Of a DNA stretch of 64,000 nt, positions 45,644 through 58,469 are shown in pieces. Position 1 is the stretch's first letter; each line of letters begins with the position of its first letter. The notes under the pieces are model-generated. The model was not told where the DNA came from. It did no database searches and saw nothing but the letters and a program-made list of their open reading frames with translations. The DNA comes from Verrucomicrobiota bacterium (GTDB taxonomy: Bacteria; Verrucomicrobiota; Verrucomicrobiia; Limisphaerales; J093): NCBI GenBank assembly GCA_029556615.1, contig JAKQDD010000055.1, forward strand, positions 24,230-88,229, given 5' to 3'. Both the position numbers and the translations under genes were made by a program.

Positions 45644-45682
45644 GCCACACCCGATCGATCCCAAGACCTCGCCCCCCCCCAC

Positions 45683-45691
45683 GCACCCAGC
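45683..45691 (-). other. Boundary of the nine-G tract at the giant gene start
   Basis: On the minus strand a run of nine G residues occupies 45672-45680, between the possible GTG start (45682) and the ATG start (45643). An ATG at 45716 is out of frame with the giant gene by one base. Loss of one G would put that ATG in frame, so slippage here could change the N-terminus. The marked bases are the spacer just upstream of the GTG. Whether the tract varies is untested. Confidence 0.3.
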
Positions 45692-45783
45692 CGCCCGAAC
45701 GTCTCAAGTCCTCCATCCCACGCCACGCCTTTCGCGTAGTCGAAACGAACCCTGGGGAGACGAGATTTTGGTTTGCCGCGGCC

Positions 45784-45813
45784 CTTATATCCCCCAGCCA
45801 AACCGCCAGTCAA
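45784..45813 (-). promoter_or_regulatory. Sigma-70-like promoter of the giant gene
   Basis: Reading the minus strand, TTGACT (45813-45808) and TATAAG (45789-45784) are separated by 18 bp. They lie in one of the most AT-rich patches of the intergenic region. This predicts a leader of roughly 95-135 nt before the giant gene. It is the best promoter match in the 45683-46270 gap. Confidence 0.5.
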
Positions 45814-45843
45814 CAAAACTCCCAACACAAACTCAGTCCGTTC

Positions 45844-45857
45844 TGCCCCATGGGGCA
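45844..45857. promoter_or_regulatory. 14-bp perfect palindrome upstream of the giant-gene promoter
   Basis: TGCCCCATGGGGCA is a perfect palindrome about 30 bp upstream of the -35 hexamer of the giant gene. Its position suits an activator site. It lies in the divergent region shared with the isomerase operon. Confidence 0.3.
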
Positions 45858-46062
45858 AGACGGGATCACCGGGATGAACCGGATTCCAGAGGCCGAGGAC
45901 AAGAAGTGGGTGGGCCTGCCCCGAGCGCGGTCGAGGGGCCAACTCCGACTGTCCCCCTATTCTACCCCCGGATCCTCGCCTAACGCGTGCGGCCCGAACG
46001 TTCGCCATCGGCTCGCGGTGGGTTTTCGCCTTGTAGGCGCGTGGGGTGTCGGCTCCGGGGTG

Positions 46063-46126
46063 GCCCGCCCGCTGGCGGGCGGGCTCTATAGGGTTTGGAG
46101 GGAATGGGCCCGCCCCGGGGGCGGGC
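46063..46126. repeat. Two GC-rich hairpins (REP/BIME-like)
   Basis: GCCCGCCCGC/GCGGGCGGGC (46063-46072 and 46075-46084) and GCCCGCCCC/GGGGCGGGC (46108-46116 and 46118-46126) are near-perfect stem-loops sharing the GCCCGCC core and 23 bp apart. The second is followed by TTTC. They lie between divergent genes, where a terminator is not expected, so a REP-like repeat pair is more likely. Confidence 0.45.
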
Positions 46127-46270
46127 TTTCAAATCCGCGAAAACCCCGGACCAGGCGGCTCAAGGCGCTTGGTCAAGCCCAGGAGGTTGAGCCGCAAAGG
46201 ACGCTTACGCGCGGATTTGGCGGTCGCGAACCGGCTTGACGCCCAGCAGCTTCCGGCGTAGCAGAAACCC

Positions 46271-47143
46271 ATGATTCACCTCGGACTGCACACGGACAAC
46301 TGGCGGCCCCTCAGCAAGAGCTTCGAGGCGGCCATTGACGAGATCGCCGCAACCGGTCTGAAACACGTCGAGTTCGCCGTGATCCACGGCCAGAACTTCA
46401 TCCAAGCGCTGGGCTATGACCCCGGGGTCTCGCTGCAATCCAATCCCCGGGCCCTCCGCCGGTACCTCGAGAAGAAGAACATCGAGGTCTCCCAAATCGA
46501 CGGCTCCTACCCCATGATGGGCCCCCTCGGGTCCGCCTTCGGCGTTCAGTATGTCCAGCAGACCATCCGGTTCGCCGCCGAGCTCGGCTGCCCGATGGTC
46601 GACACCGTGGACGGTGCCTTCGAGACTCCTGGGCTCTCCCGCAAGGAGGTCTTCCGCGTGACGTGCGACAACTACCGCCAATGCCTGTCCTGGGCTGAAG
46701 ACTACGGCGTCATCATCAATGTCGAGCCGCACGGGCCCTACACGAACGACATCGATTTCATGCAGCGGCTCCTCAAGACGTTCGATTCGGAGTACCTCCG
46801 CCTCAACTTCGACACCGGCAACACCTTCATCGCCGGCCACGATCCGCTCGACTACTTGAAGGCGCTCCGCCCTTACCTCACCCACTGCCACATCAAGGAC
46901 GTCAGCGCTGACCTCGCCGCGGCAGCCCGCGGCGAAGAGACGGGCATCGGCAGCTCGATCGTTCCCGTCGGCGGCGGCGTCAACGCCGATGGCATCCGCC
47001 GCTGCATCGCGTTCCTCGAGCAGACCCGCTGGGACGGCGTCGTCTCGATTGAATGCCACGGCTCCCCCGAAAACACGGCGGCAAGCGTCGCGTTCATGCG
47101 CCAATTGGTCCCCAGCCGCCAGCGAAGGAGCCCTGCCCGATGA
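46271..47143 (+). CDS. TIM-barrel sugar phosphate isomerase/epimerase-like protein
   Basis: This 290-aa protein belongs to the xylose-isomerase-like TIM-barrel superfamily. It shows the metal-binding positions of that group: Glu in IINVEPHG, Asp in LNFDTGN, His in THCHIKD and Glu in VSIECHGS, plus GLKHVEFAV on strand 1-2. Members isomerise or epimerise sugars, inositols or their phosphates using a divalent metal. Length is typical. It overlaps the next gene by 4 bp (ATGA), so both are co-translated. Such pairs are typical of carbohydrate-degradation loci in this phylum. The exact substrate cannot be read. The ribosome-binding site is weak. Confidence 0.88.
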   Translation: MIHLGLHTDNWRPLSKSFEAAIDEIAATGLKHVEFAVIHGQNFIQALGYDPGVSLQSNPRALRRYLEKKNIEVSQIDGSYPMMGPLGSAFGVQYVQQTIRFAAELGCPMVDTVDGAFETPGLSRKEVFRVTCDNYRQCLSWAEDYGVIINVEPHGPYTNDIDFMQRLLKTFDSEYLRLNFDTGNTFIAGHDPLDYLKALRPYLTHCHIKDVSADLAAAARGEETGIGSSIVPVGGGVNADGIRRCIAFLEQTRWDGVVSIECHGSPENTAASVAFMRQLVPSRQRRSPAR

Positions 47144-48366
47144 AGCCCTTCCTCCCCCAATCCGGATCCGCCGCGGACGCCGCATTGCCCCGGCGCGCTT
47201 TCCTTGCCGGAACGGCCTCGATCGCCGCCGCAGCCCTGGTCCGTCCCTCGCTCGTGTTCGGCGCTGACGCCGCTGCGAAAGTCGACCTCGGGCTGATCGG
47301 CTGCGGCGGACGCGGCTCCTGGATCGCCAGGCTTTTCGCTGCCTCCGGCCTCTACCGGCTCGTGGCCTGCGCGGACTACTTTCAAGACCGCGTGGATGAA
47401 GTCGGTAACGCGCACGGGATCGAGGCCGCCCGCCGTTACACGGGGCTCGCCGGCTATCGCCGGCTCCTCGAAAGCAAGCTGGACGCCGTGGTCATCGAAA
47501 CCCCGCCTTACTTCCACCCGGAACAGGCCGCCGCGGCAGTCGAGGCAGACAAACATGTCTACATCGCCAAACCCATCGCCGTCGATGTCCCCGGCTGCCT
47601 CGCCATCGCCGAGGCCGGACGCAAGGCCACAGAGAAGAAACGCGTCTTCCTCGTCGATTTTCAAACCCGAGCCAACGAACACTACCGCGAGGCGCTCCGC
47701 CGGGTTCGCAAGGGCGATCTCGGCGACCTGATCCTCGCCGAGGCCCACTATCCCTGGACGGGCGGCGGCCGTGGCGGCCCCCCCGCCACCGCCGAGGCCC
47801 AGCTCCGGCACTGGTACTATGTCCTCGCGTTGTCCGGCGATTTCATCGTCGAACAGAGCATTCACTCCCTCGACGTGGCCACCTGGATCCTCAATGCCGA
47901 TCCCCTGCGCGCGGTGGGCATGGGCGGACAGAAACTCCGTCCCCCCGGCAGCATCTACGATCACTTCGCCGTCAACTACACCTTCCCCGGCAACGTCCCC
48001 CTCGCTTTCACGTGCATCCAGGCCGTCCCGGAGGTCAAGGACGAGATCCGCGCCCGTGTCTTCGGCTCGGAAGGGGTCATCGACACCGACTACTTCGGGA
48101 ACGTCTTCATTCGCGGCAACGAACCCTACAAGGGCGGCAGCACCGGCAACCTCTACACCACCGGCACCGAGGTCAACATCCGCGAATTCCATCAGGCCGT
48201 CATCGAAGGCCACTGTGACAACCCCACCGTCGCCCCGTCGGTCCGCTCGAATCTCACCGCCATTCTCGGCCGCGAAGCGGCCTACCAACGCCGCGAGCTG
48301 ACCTGGGACGAACTGCTGCGCCAGAGCAGGCAACTCGAACCCGACCTGCGCGGTCTCAAAGCCTGA
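47140..48366 (+). CDS. Tat-exported Gfo/Idh/MocA-family oxidoreductase
   Basis: This 408-aa protein starts at ATG 47140, which overlaps the previous stop; GGAG sits 10 nt upstream. The N-terminus has a twin-arginine signal (LPRRAFLAGTASIAAAALV), so export of a folded, cofactor-loaded enzyme is likely. The Rossmann motif is GLIGCGGRGSW near residue 58. The family lysine motif appears as AKPIAVD, and a C-terminal alpha/beta domain carries EQSIHSLDVATWIL and ARVFGSEGVIDTDYFGN. The family oxidises or reduces sugars and inositols with NAD(P). Together with the isomerase-like partner it suggests conversion of a carbohydrate-derived substrate. An alternative frame from 47053 merely reads through the upstream gene. 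Confidence 0.88.
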   Translation: MKPFLPQSGSAADAALPRRAFLAGTASIAAAALVRPSLVFGADAAAKVDLGLIGCGGRGSWIARLFAASGLYRLVACADYFQDRVDEVGNAHGIEAARRYTGLAGYRRLLESKLDAVVIETPPYFHPEQAAAAVEADKHVYIAKPIAVDVPGCLAIAEAGRKATEKKRVFLVDFQTRANEHYREALRRVRKGDLGDLILAEAHYPWTGGGRGGPPATAEAQLRHWYYVLALSGDFIVEQSIHSLDVATWILNADPLRAVGMGGQKLRPPGSIYDHFAVNYTFPGNVPLAFTCIQAVPEVKDEIRARVFGSEGVIDTDYFGNVFIRGNEPYKGGSTGNLYTTGTEVNIREFHQAVIEGHCDNPTVAPSVRSNLTAILGREAAYQRRELTWDELLRQSRQLEPDLRGLKA

Positions 48367-48448
48367 CATCTTCTGTCTTGTTCCCGATCTGCTGTCGTGT
48401 TAGTTTCTCGCCAGGCTTCCAACAACAACCCTCACTCGTTTCGTTCCA

Positions 48449-51391
48449 ATGAACGCCACAGAGTCTCTTGTGCAGCGTGTGATCTCTCGTGCCCGCAGTG
48501 CCCACCCGATGTCCCGCCTGCGGGCAGGCCTTGCCGGACTCGCCCTGGCCGCCGCCGGATCCGCCTGCGCGGCCAACATCGCGCCAGCAGGCACCGCCAT
48601 CCTCGGCTATAACGACGCCATCGACGGCGACGCCGGGACTCTCTTCTCCCATTACGGACTCGAAACCCGCATCAACGACGAGAACATCTACTCGGCCGAG
48701 GACAACTGGAGCGGCGGCGCTGACGCCGGACAAGCCGTCAGCTTCGTTGGTATCCTCTGGCCCGGTCTGCGCCTCGAGGGCATCACGACCTTGACGCTCA
48801 CCCTGGCGACATTCGGAGACGGCGGCTGGTTCGGCGTGCCCACCTACTCGCCCGCCCCCGGTTCGCCGCTCACCGCCGCTGACTACCTCGTCGAACCATC
48901 CGTCCAAGTCACCACCGACCACGGCGTGACCTGGACCCCGGTCGCCTACACCTCCGATTACCTGACCGCGCTCGACGGCCACCTCATCGGCGGCGGCGGC
49001 CAGCCCAATCCGACGGCCGTGACCGCCACGTTCACCCTCACGCCCGCCATCACCTCGATCAACGGCATCCGGATCATCGGCGACAACGGCGGTTACGCCG
49101 GCGCGGACGGCAACGGCTTCATCGGCGTCTTCGAGCTGGTGGTCGAAGGCACGCCCCCGGGAGACATCGACAGCGACGGACTCCCCGACGTCTGGGAGAC
49201 AACCTACGGCCTGCAGGTCGGCGTCAACGACGCCGCTGGCGACAAGGACGGCGACGGCCTCTCGAACCTGGACGAGTTCAACGCCGGTACCCGCCCCGAC
49301 CAGGGCGACACCGACGCTGACGGCCTCACGGACGGCGCCGAAGTCCATACCCACAAAACCAATCCCACGATGGCTGACACCGACGGCGACGGCCTTTCCG
49401 ATGGCGCCGAAGTCAACACCCACAAGACCAACCCGCTGCTGACGGACACCGATGCCGACGGCCTGAGCGATGGCGCCGAGGTCAACACCCACGGGACCAA
49501 GCCCCTGATCAAGGACACCGACGCCGATGGCTTCCTCGACGGCATCGAGGTCGCCCAGGGCACCGACCCCAGAAACCCCGCCAGCTACCCCAGCAACGCC
49601 GCCATCATCGGCTCCGGTATCCTCGGCGTGAACAATGCCATCGACGCCGATGCCGGGACACCCCGCTGGAACGCCGGCGTCCTCGCCTCGATCAATGACG
49701 GCAATCTCGATTCCCGCGTCGATAACTGGTTCGGCGGCAATTCCTTGAATGTCAGCTTCGTCGGCGTCCTCTGGCCCACGCCCCTGGCAACCCAGATCAA
49801 GAGCGTCACCCTGACGCTCGCCACGTTCGCCGACGGCGGTTGGTTCGGCCCCAGCGGGGTCGGGCCCGGCGCCGGCGGGTATCTCGACGATTCCCTGCTC
49901 CTCGAACCGACCATCCAAATCAGCACCGACGGCGGAACCACTTGGGCCGCCGTCGATGCCACCTCGGACTACCTCATTGCCCTCTACGGCCACAGCATCG
50001 GCGGCGGCGGCAACGTCAACCCCACGACGGTGACCACCGAGTTCACGCTGACGAGCCCGCCCTCCGGGGTCACCGGCATCCGCGTCATCGGCGAAAACGG
50101 CGGCAACGCCGGCTCCGACGCCAACGGGTTCATCGGCGTCTTCGAGATGGTTGTGACGGCCGGTATCGCCAATGACTCCGATAACGACGGCATGGACGAC
50201 ACCTGGGAGACAACACACGGCCTGCAGGTCGGAACCAACGACGCCGCCGGCGACCCCGACAGCGATGGCCTCACCAATATCCAGGAGTTCGCCAGCAACA
50301 CGGATCCCAAGAAGGCCGATACCGACAACGATGGTCTCAAGGACGGCGAGGAACTCGGCGAGTACAACACCAGTCCCCTGCTCCCCGACACCGACGGCGA
50401 TGGCCTCACCGACGGCACCGAAGTCCTCACGGCCCATTCCGATCCGCTCGTGGCGGACACCGACGGCGACGGCCTCTCCGACGGCGACGAAGTCAATACC
50501 CACCACACCAACCCCACTCTCCCCGACACCGACGGCGACGCGTTCACCGACGGCATCGAAGTCACCCTCGGCTCGGATCCCACATCCGCCACCAGCAAGC
50601 CCGATAACGTCGCCGTCCTCGGCACCGGCATCATCGGCATCAAAGACACCGTTGCGAGCGGTGCCGAATTGCCTTGGCCCAACGCCGGCGTCGTCGAGAA
50701 CATCAACGACCTCAGTCTCCTCACCCGCGTCGATACCTACAACGGGGCCGCACCCACCACGGCCAGCTACGTCGGCATCCGCTGGGATCAGCCCATCACC
50801 GACCCCGTCGTCCGTCTCAACCTCGCCCTGGCCGTCTTCTTCGACGGCGGCTGGTTCGGCCCCAACGGCATCGGGCCCGGCGCCGGCGGTTTCCTTTCCC
50901 CGAACTACCTCGCGGAGCCGATCGTCCAAGTGTGGCCCCACTCCGGCACGGATTGGGTTACCGTGCCCCACACCTCCGATTATCTCACCGCCCTCGATGG
51001 GCATCCGCTCCCAGCCGTCGCTTTCGGGGCTCCCACCACGGGCCAGGCCACCTTCTCCCTGACCGCCCCGCAGTCCAACATCGACGCCGTCCGACTCCTC
51101 GGAGTCGAGGGCGGCACTGCCAGCGGCGGTTTCCTCGGCGTGTTCGAGCTCGCCGTCGAAGTCCACCGCGTCACCACCGGGGTCACTCTCGCCTCGATCG
51201 CCAAGGTCAACGGCCAGCTCCAATTCGAGTTCGACTCGCAAGCCGGCGTCACCCACGTCGTCGAGTACCAATCCAGCCTCGGCGATGCCCAGTGGCATAA
51301 GCTCGCCACCATCCCGGGTGACGGCAGCCGCAAGACCGTCACGGACAGTCTGGCAACCGCCCGCCGCTTCTACCGCGTGACCAGTCAGTAG
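48449..51391 (+). CDS. Secreted thrombospondin-type-3 repeat protein with three homologous beta modules
   Basis: The protein is 980 aa, with a signal peptide ending SACA-ANI (residues 22-42); a start at Met21 (48509) is also possible. Three homologous modules of about 190 residues occur near 42-233, 384-570 and 720-905. Each has an (A/V)xxLGxxIxGxxD-like start, TLATFxDGGWFG, a TSDYLxALxGH strand and NGFIGVFELVV. Modules 1-2 and 2-3 are joined by six Ca-binding DTDGDGLSDGAEV-type repeats each (about 238-380 and 572-712). The C-terminus (LASIAKVNGQLQFEFDSQAG to FYRVTSQ) is a short Ig-like unit common in Verrucomicrobiota secreted proteins. The modules look like carbohydrate-binding beta-sandwiches, but I cannot name the family. 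The third module lost part of one loop. The gene is 82 bp after the oxidoreductase stop and possibly co-expressed. Confidence 0.85.
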   Translation: MNATESLVQRVISRARSAHPMSRLRAGLAGLALAAAGSACAANIAPAGTAILGYNDAIDGDAGTLFSHYGLETRINDENIYSAEDNWSGGADAGQAVSFVGILWPGLRLEGITTLTLTLATFGDGGWFGVPTYSPAPGSPLTAADYLVEPSVQVTTDHGVTWTPVAYTSDYLTALDGHLIGGGGQPNPTAVTATFTLTPAITSINGIRIIGDNGGYAGADGNGFIGVFELVVEGTPPGDIDSDGLPDVWETTYGLQVGVNDAAGDKDGDGLSNLDEFNAGTRPDQGDTDADGLTDGAEVHTHKTNPTMADTDGDGLSDGAEVNTHKTNPLLTDTDADGLSDGAEVNTHGTKPLIKDTDADGFLDGIEVAQGTDPRNPASYPSNAAIIGSGILGVNNAIDADAGTPRWNAGVLASINDGNLDSRVDNWFGGNSLNVSFVGVLWPTPLATQIKSVTLTLATFADGGWFGPSGVGPGAGGYLDDSLLLEPTIQISTDGGTTWAAVDATSDYLIALYGHSIGGGGNVNPTTVTTEFTLTSPPSGVTGIRVIGENGGNAGSDANGFIGVFEMVVTAGIANDSDNDGMDDTWETTHGLQVGTNDAAGDPDSDGLTNIQEFASNTDPKKADTDNDGLKDGEELGEYNTSPLLPDTDGDGLTDGTEVLTAHSDPLVADTDGDGLSDGDEVNTHHTNPTLPDTDGDAFTDGIEVTLGSDPTSATSKPDNVAVLGTGIIGIKDTVASGAELPWPNAGVVENINDLSLLTRVDTYNGAAPTTASYVGIRWDQPITDPVVRLNLALAVFFDGGWFGPNGIGPGAGGFLSPNYLAEPIVQVWPHSGTDWVTVPHTSDYLTALDGHPLPAVAFGAPTTGQATFSLTAPQSNIDAVRLLGVEGGTASGGFLGVFELAVEVHRVTTGVTLASIAKVNGQLQFEFDSQAGVTHVVEYQSSLGDAQWHKLATIPGDGSRKTVTDSLATARRFYRVTSQ

Positions 51392-51420
51392 CCACGACAG
51401 AAGCCATCCCTGTCTTGCTC

Positions 51421-51745
51421 CTAGTGTGGTGTCCCTCAAATGGGTGGACATTCGCGGCCAGGAGTTTTGCCGCCAGACAAGGACTTCGGCGAGCTCAGTC
51501 GAGCCGCGCGAGCGACGAGCATATCCGCTGAGATCTGTGAGAAGCGAGCAACGCCGTCTGGTGGCAAAAGAACGGCCGCCCAAGGGATTGCGCCGAAAAC
51601 GGCCTGGGGCTTCGTTGCTCCGTCGGTCGAGTATCGCCAGGGATACACTCCCTCCTCGCGCGGCTCGACCGAGCTCGCCGAGGTCCTCGTCCCAGGCCGT
51701 TTTGGGCGCAACGAATGTCCACCCCTTTGAGGGACACCACACTAG
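51421..51745. mobile_element. 325-bp MITE-like element with 34-bp terminal inverted repeats
   Basis: The left end CTAGTGTGGTGTCCCTCAAA (51421 on) and the right end (51712-51745) are inverse copies over 34 bp with a single mismatch. An inner inverted pair of about 29 bp (around CTTCGGCGAGCTCAGTCGAG and its partner near 51655-51690) has few mismatches. The element is too short for a transposase and all frames inside are symmetry artefacts. The TA at each outer edge fits TA target duplication as made by IS630/Tc1-type transposases. It lies 30 bp after the TSP3 gene. Confidence 0.8.
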
Positions 51746-52236
51746 CTCTGGAACGGCGCGGATTCTCCCTAGCGAGGCGCCGCCTCAGACCCGGCTCGAG
51801 TCCTCAGGTTCATAAAGACCCTGCTGTGCTTGCCCTCCCCTCTTCCGCGCCTCGCTAATGCCGCAAACAAGGTGACACACTCATAGTCTCCACACATGTT
51901 TCACAGGTCGAGGACTCCACGCCTTTTCCCAGACTGCGCTGGGAACATGGGGTTCGCCTGCGGCGAGCAGCAGTTTGCGAACGCCGACCGCTGCATCGAG
52001 TCGGCGCGCCGGTTCTTCCCTCCGCTTGCGACTACGGAGCGGGGGGAGGGATCGAGGGCCTGCACGCCGAAGCCTTGGCGAAGGCGGGAGAGGGGTGCCG
52101 GCCTCGTGGACTGACACAGGCCCCTCCTCTCCCTCTCTCTCCTCCCGTTGCCGGGAGGCGAGGGAGACAACATGTCGGTAGATATTCTCTGACAAGGGGC
52201 TAGCCCCACGACGAAGGAGTGGGGAGAGGGGCTACC
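51746..52236. other. Gene-free stretch, no feature supported
   Basis: I see no convincing gene here. The sequence has purine/pyrimidine-skewed patches such as CCCCTCCTCTCCCTCTCTCT and short open frames without recognisable products. It is flanked by the MITE-like element and the interspersed repeat, so it is probably repeat debris. Confidence 0.5.
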
Positions 52237-52346
52237 TGCGCGACAGCGCCTTCGCAGCGCGGCGACCCGTGGCACCGTCGGAGCCGGTCGCCGACGCGAA
52301 GACTCTGGGTTTGGGTTGCAGCCAAGCCGCGCTGTGCCGTTCTGCC
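52237..52346. repeat. Interspersed intergenic repeat, copy 2
   Basis: This copy begins TGCGCGACAGCGCCTTCGCA, identical to copy 1 at 974, and stays alignable with scattered substitutions through GGGTTGCAGCCAAGCCGCGC. It ends about 240 bp upstream of the hybrid kinase gene. Confidence 0.8.
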
Positions 52347-52585
52347 TTTGCGTTAAATGCCCTCGCCCGGAAGGAAGTGGCGGCTCCGGGACCGGCTTTC
52401 ACCTTGAATTCACCCCGGACCATGAGCAATTCTCGAACGACGCGCAGGAGCCGACTCCCACGAGTCCAACGGTCTCCATGGATTCCAATCCCACCTCGAG
52501 CCCGATGCCGAGGTGAACCACGGCGGCAGGACTCGGCATGGCGGGGTCATCGGGATGACAACAGCAGGCTCCAGCGCGGGTCCCT

Positions 52586-57375
<4,790 letters not shown>

Positions 57376-57379
<4 letters not shown>

Positions 57380-58401
57380 ACACCTCAACCCCAGCCCCAG
57401 CCCCAAGCGCCCGCATCCTCATCGTCGACGACACGCCGGCCAACCTCCAGACTCTGGCCGCCGTCCTCAAGGAACAGGGCTACCAGATCAGCGTGGCCAC
57501 CAACGGGCAGCAGGCGCTCGACGCCCTCGGAAAAATCCAGCCCGACCTCGTTCTCATGGACGTCATGATGCCCGTCATGGACGGCTACGAAGCCTGCCGG
57601 CAGATCAAGACCTCAGCCCTCTGGAAGGACCTGCCGGTCATCTTCCTCACGTCCAAGAACGATACCGCCGACATCGTCCGCGGCTTCCAGCTCGGCGCCG
57701 TGGATTATGTCGCCAAACCCTTCAATCCGTGCGAACTCCTCGCCCGCGTCCACACGCACCTGACGCTCGACCGGCTCAACAAGGAAAACCAACGCCTCCT
57801 CCTCAACGTGCTCCCGGCCCCCATCGCCGAACGCCTGAAAAAACAGCCCGGCATCATCGCCGAGCGCTTCGACGATGTCTCCGTCCTGTTCGCCGACATC
57901 GTCGGCTTCACCCACTTGTCCGCACGGCTCGCCCCCACGGACCTGATCGCCCTCCTTAACCGCGTCTTTTCCCGGTTCGACGAGCTGGTCGAACACCACG
58001 GTCTCGAGAAGATCAAGACCATCGGCGACGCCTACATGGTGGCCGGCGGATTGCCCAACCCCCAGCCGGATCACCTCGAGCGCATGATCCGACTCGCGCT
58101 CGATATCCAGGCCGCCGCCAGCGCCCTCAGCGCCGATTCCGACAACCTCGCGCTCCGCATCGGCCTGCACGCCGGCTCCGTCGTCGCCGGCGTCATCGGC
58201 ATCCGCAAGTTCATCTACGACATCTGGGGCGACACCGTGAACACCGCCAGCCGACTCGAGTCCCATGGCCTGCCCGGCCGCATCCAGGTCACCGAATCCC
58301 TGTTCCACCGCATCCAGGCCTGGTGCCCCTGCGAACCGCGCGGCGTCATCGACGTCAAAGGCAAAGGCCCCCTCCGCCTGTACCTGGTCGTCGGACCCTG
58401 A
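57376..58401 (+). CDS. Response regulator with class III adenylate/guanylate cyclase output
   Basis: This 341-aa protein starts at ATG 57376, overlapping the kinase stop. The receiver domain (about 14-125) has ILIVDDTPAN, phosphoacceptor Asp62 in LVLMDVMMPVMDG and the conserved Lys in DYVAKPFNP. A short helical linker leads to a class III cyclase domain (about 170-341). The two metal-binding Asp are in LFADIVGFT and TIGDAYM. The Lys in EKIKTIGD and the Asp in IYDIWGDTVNTA fit ATP specificity, and the transition-state Asn/Arg pair is in NTASRLES. It should make cAMP when phosphorylated by the upstream kinase. Specificity is inferred from these residues. Longer frames starting upstream overlap the kinase and are not needed. 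Confidence 0.92.
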
Positions 58402-58435
58402 CTCGAACCGCGCGGCCGCGCGTTGCGAGCGCTGG

Positions 58436-58463
58436 TTGACAGGTGGTAGCCTTTTGCTACCCT
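58436..58463 (+). promoter_or_regulatory. Promoter with overlapping palindromic operator of the toxin-antitoxin pair
   Basis: TTGACA (58436-58441) is followed after 16 bp by TACCCT (58458-58463). The inverted repeat GGTAGC-CTTTT-GCTACC (58445-58461) occupies the spacer and the -10. The antitoxin ATG is at 58470. An operator covering the promoter is the usual autoregulation layout of type II toxin-antitoxin operons. Confidence 0.55.
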
Positions 58464-58469
58464 GCCGCC

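Noticed and set aside
48356..51742. 1128-codon minus-strand frame opposite the TSP3 protein
   Set aside because: It runs through the MITE-like element and the antisense of clear Ca-binding repeats; no domain is recognised.
51426..51815. Several short open frames on both strands inside the 325-bp element
   Set aside because: The element is an inverted repeat, so frames on both strands look alike (both begin MVSLK); this is symmetry, not coding evidence.
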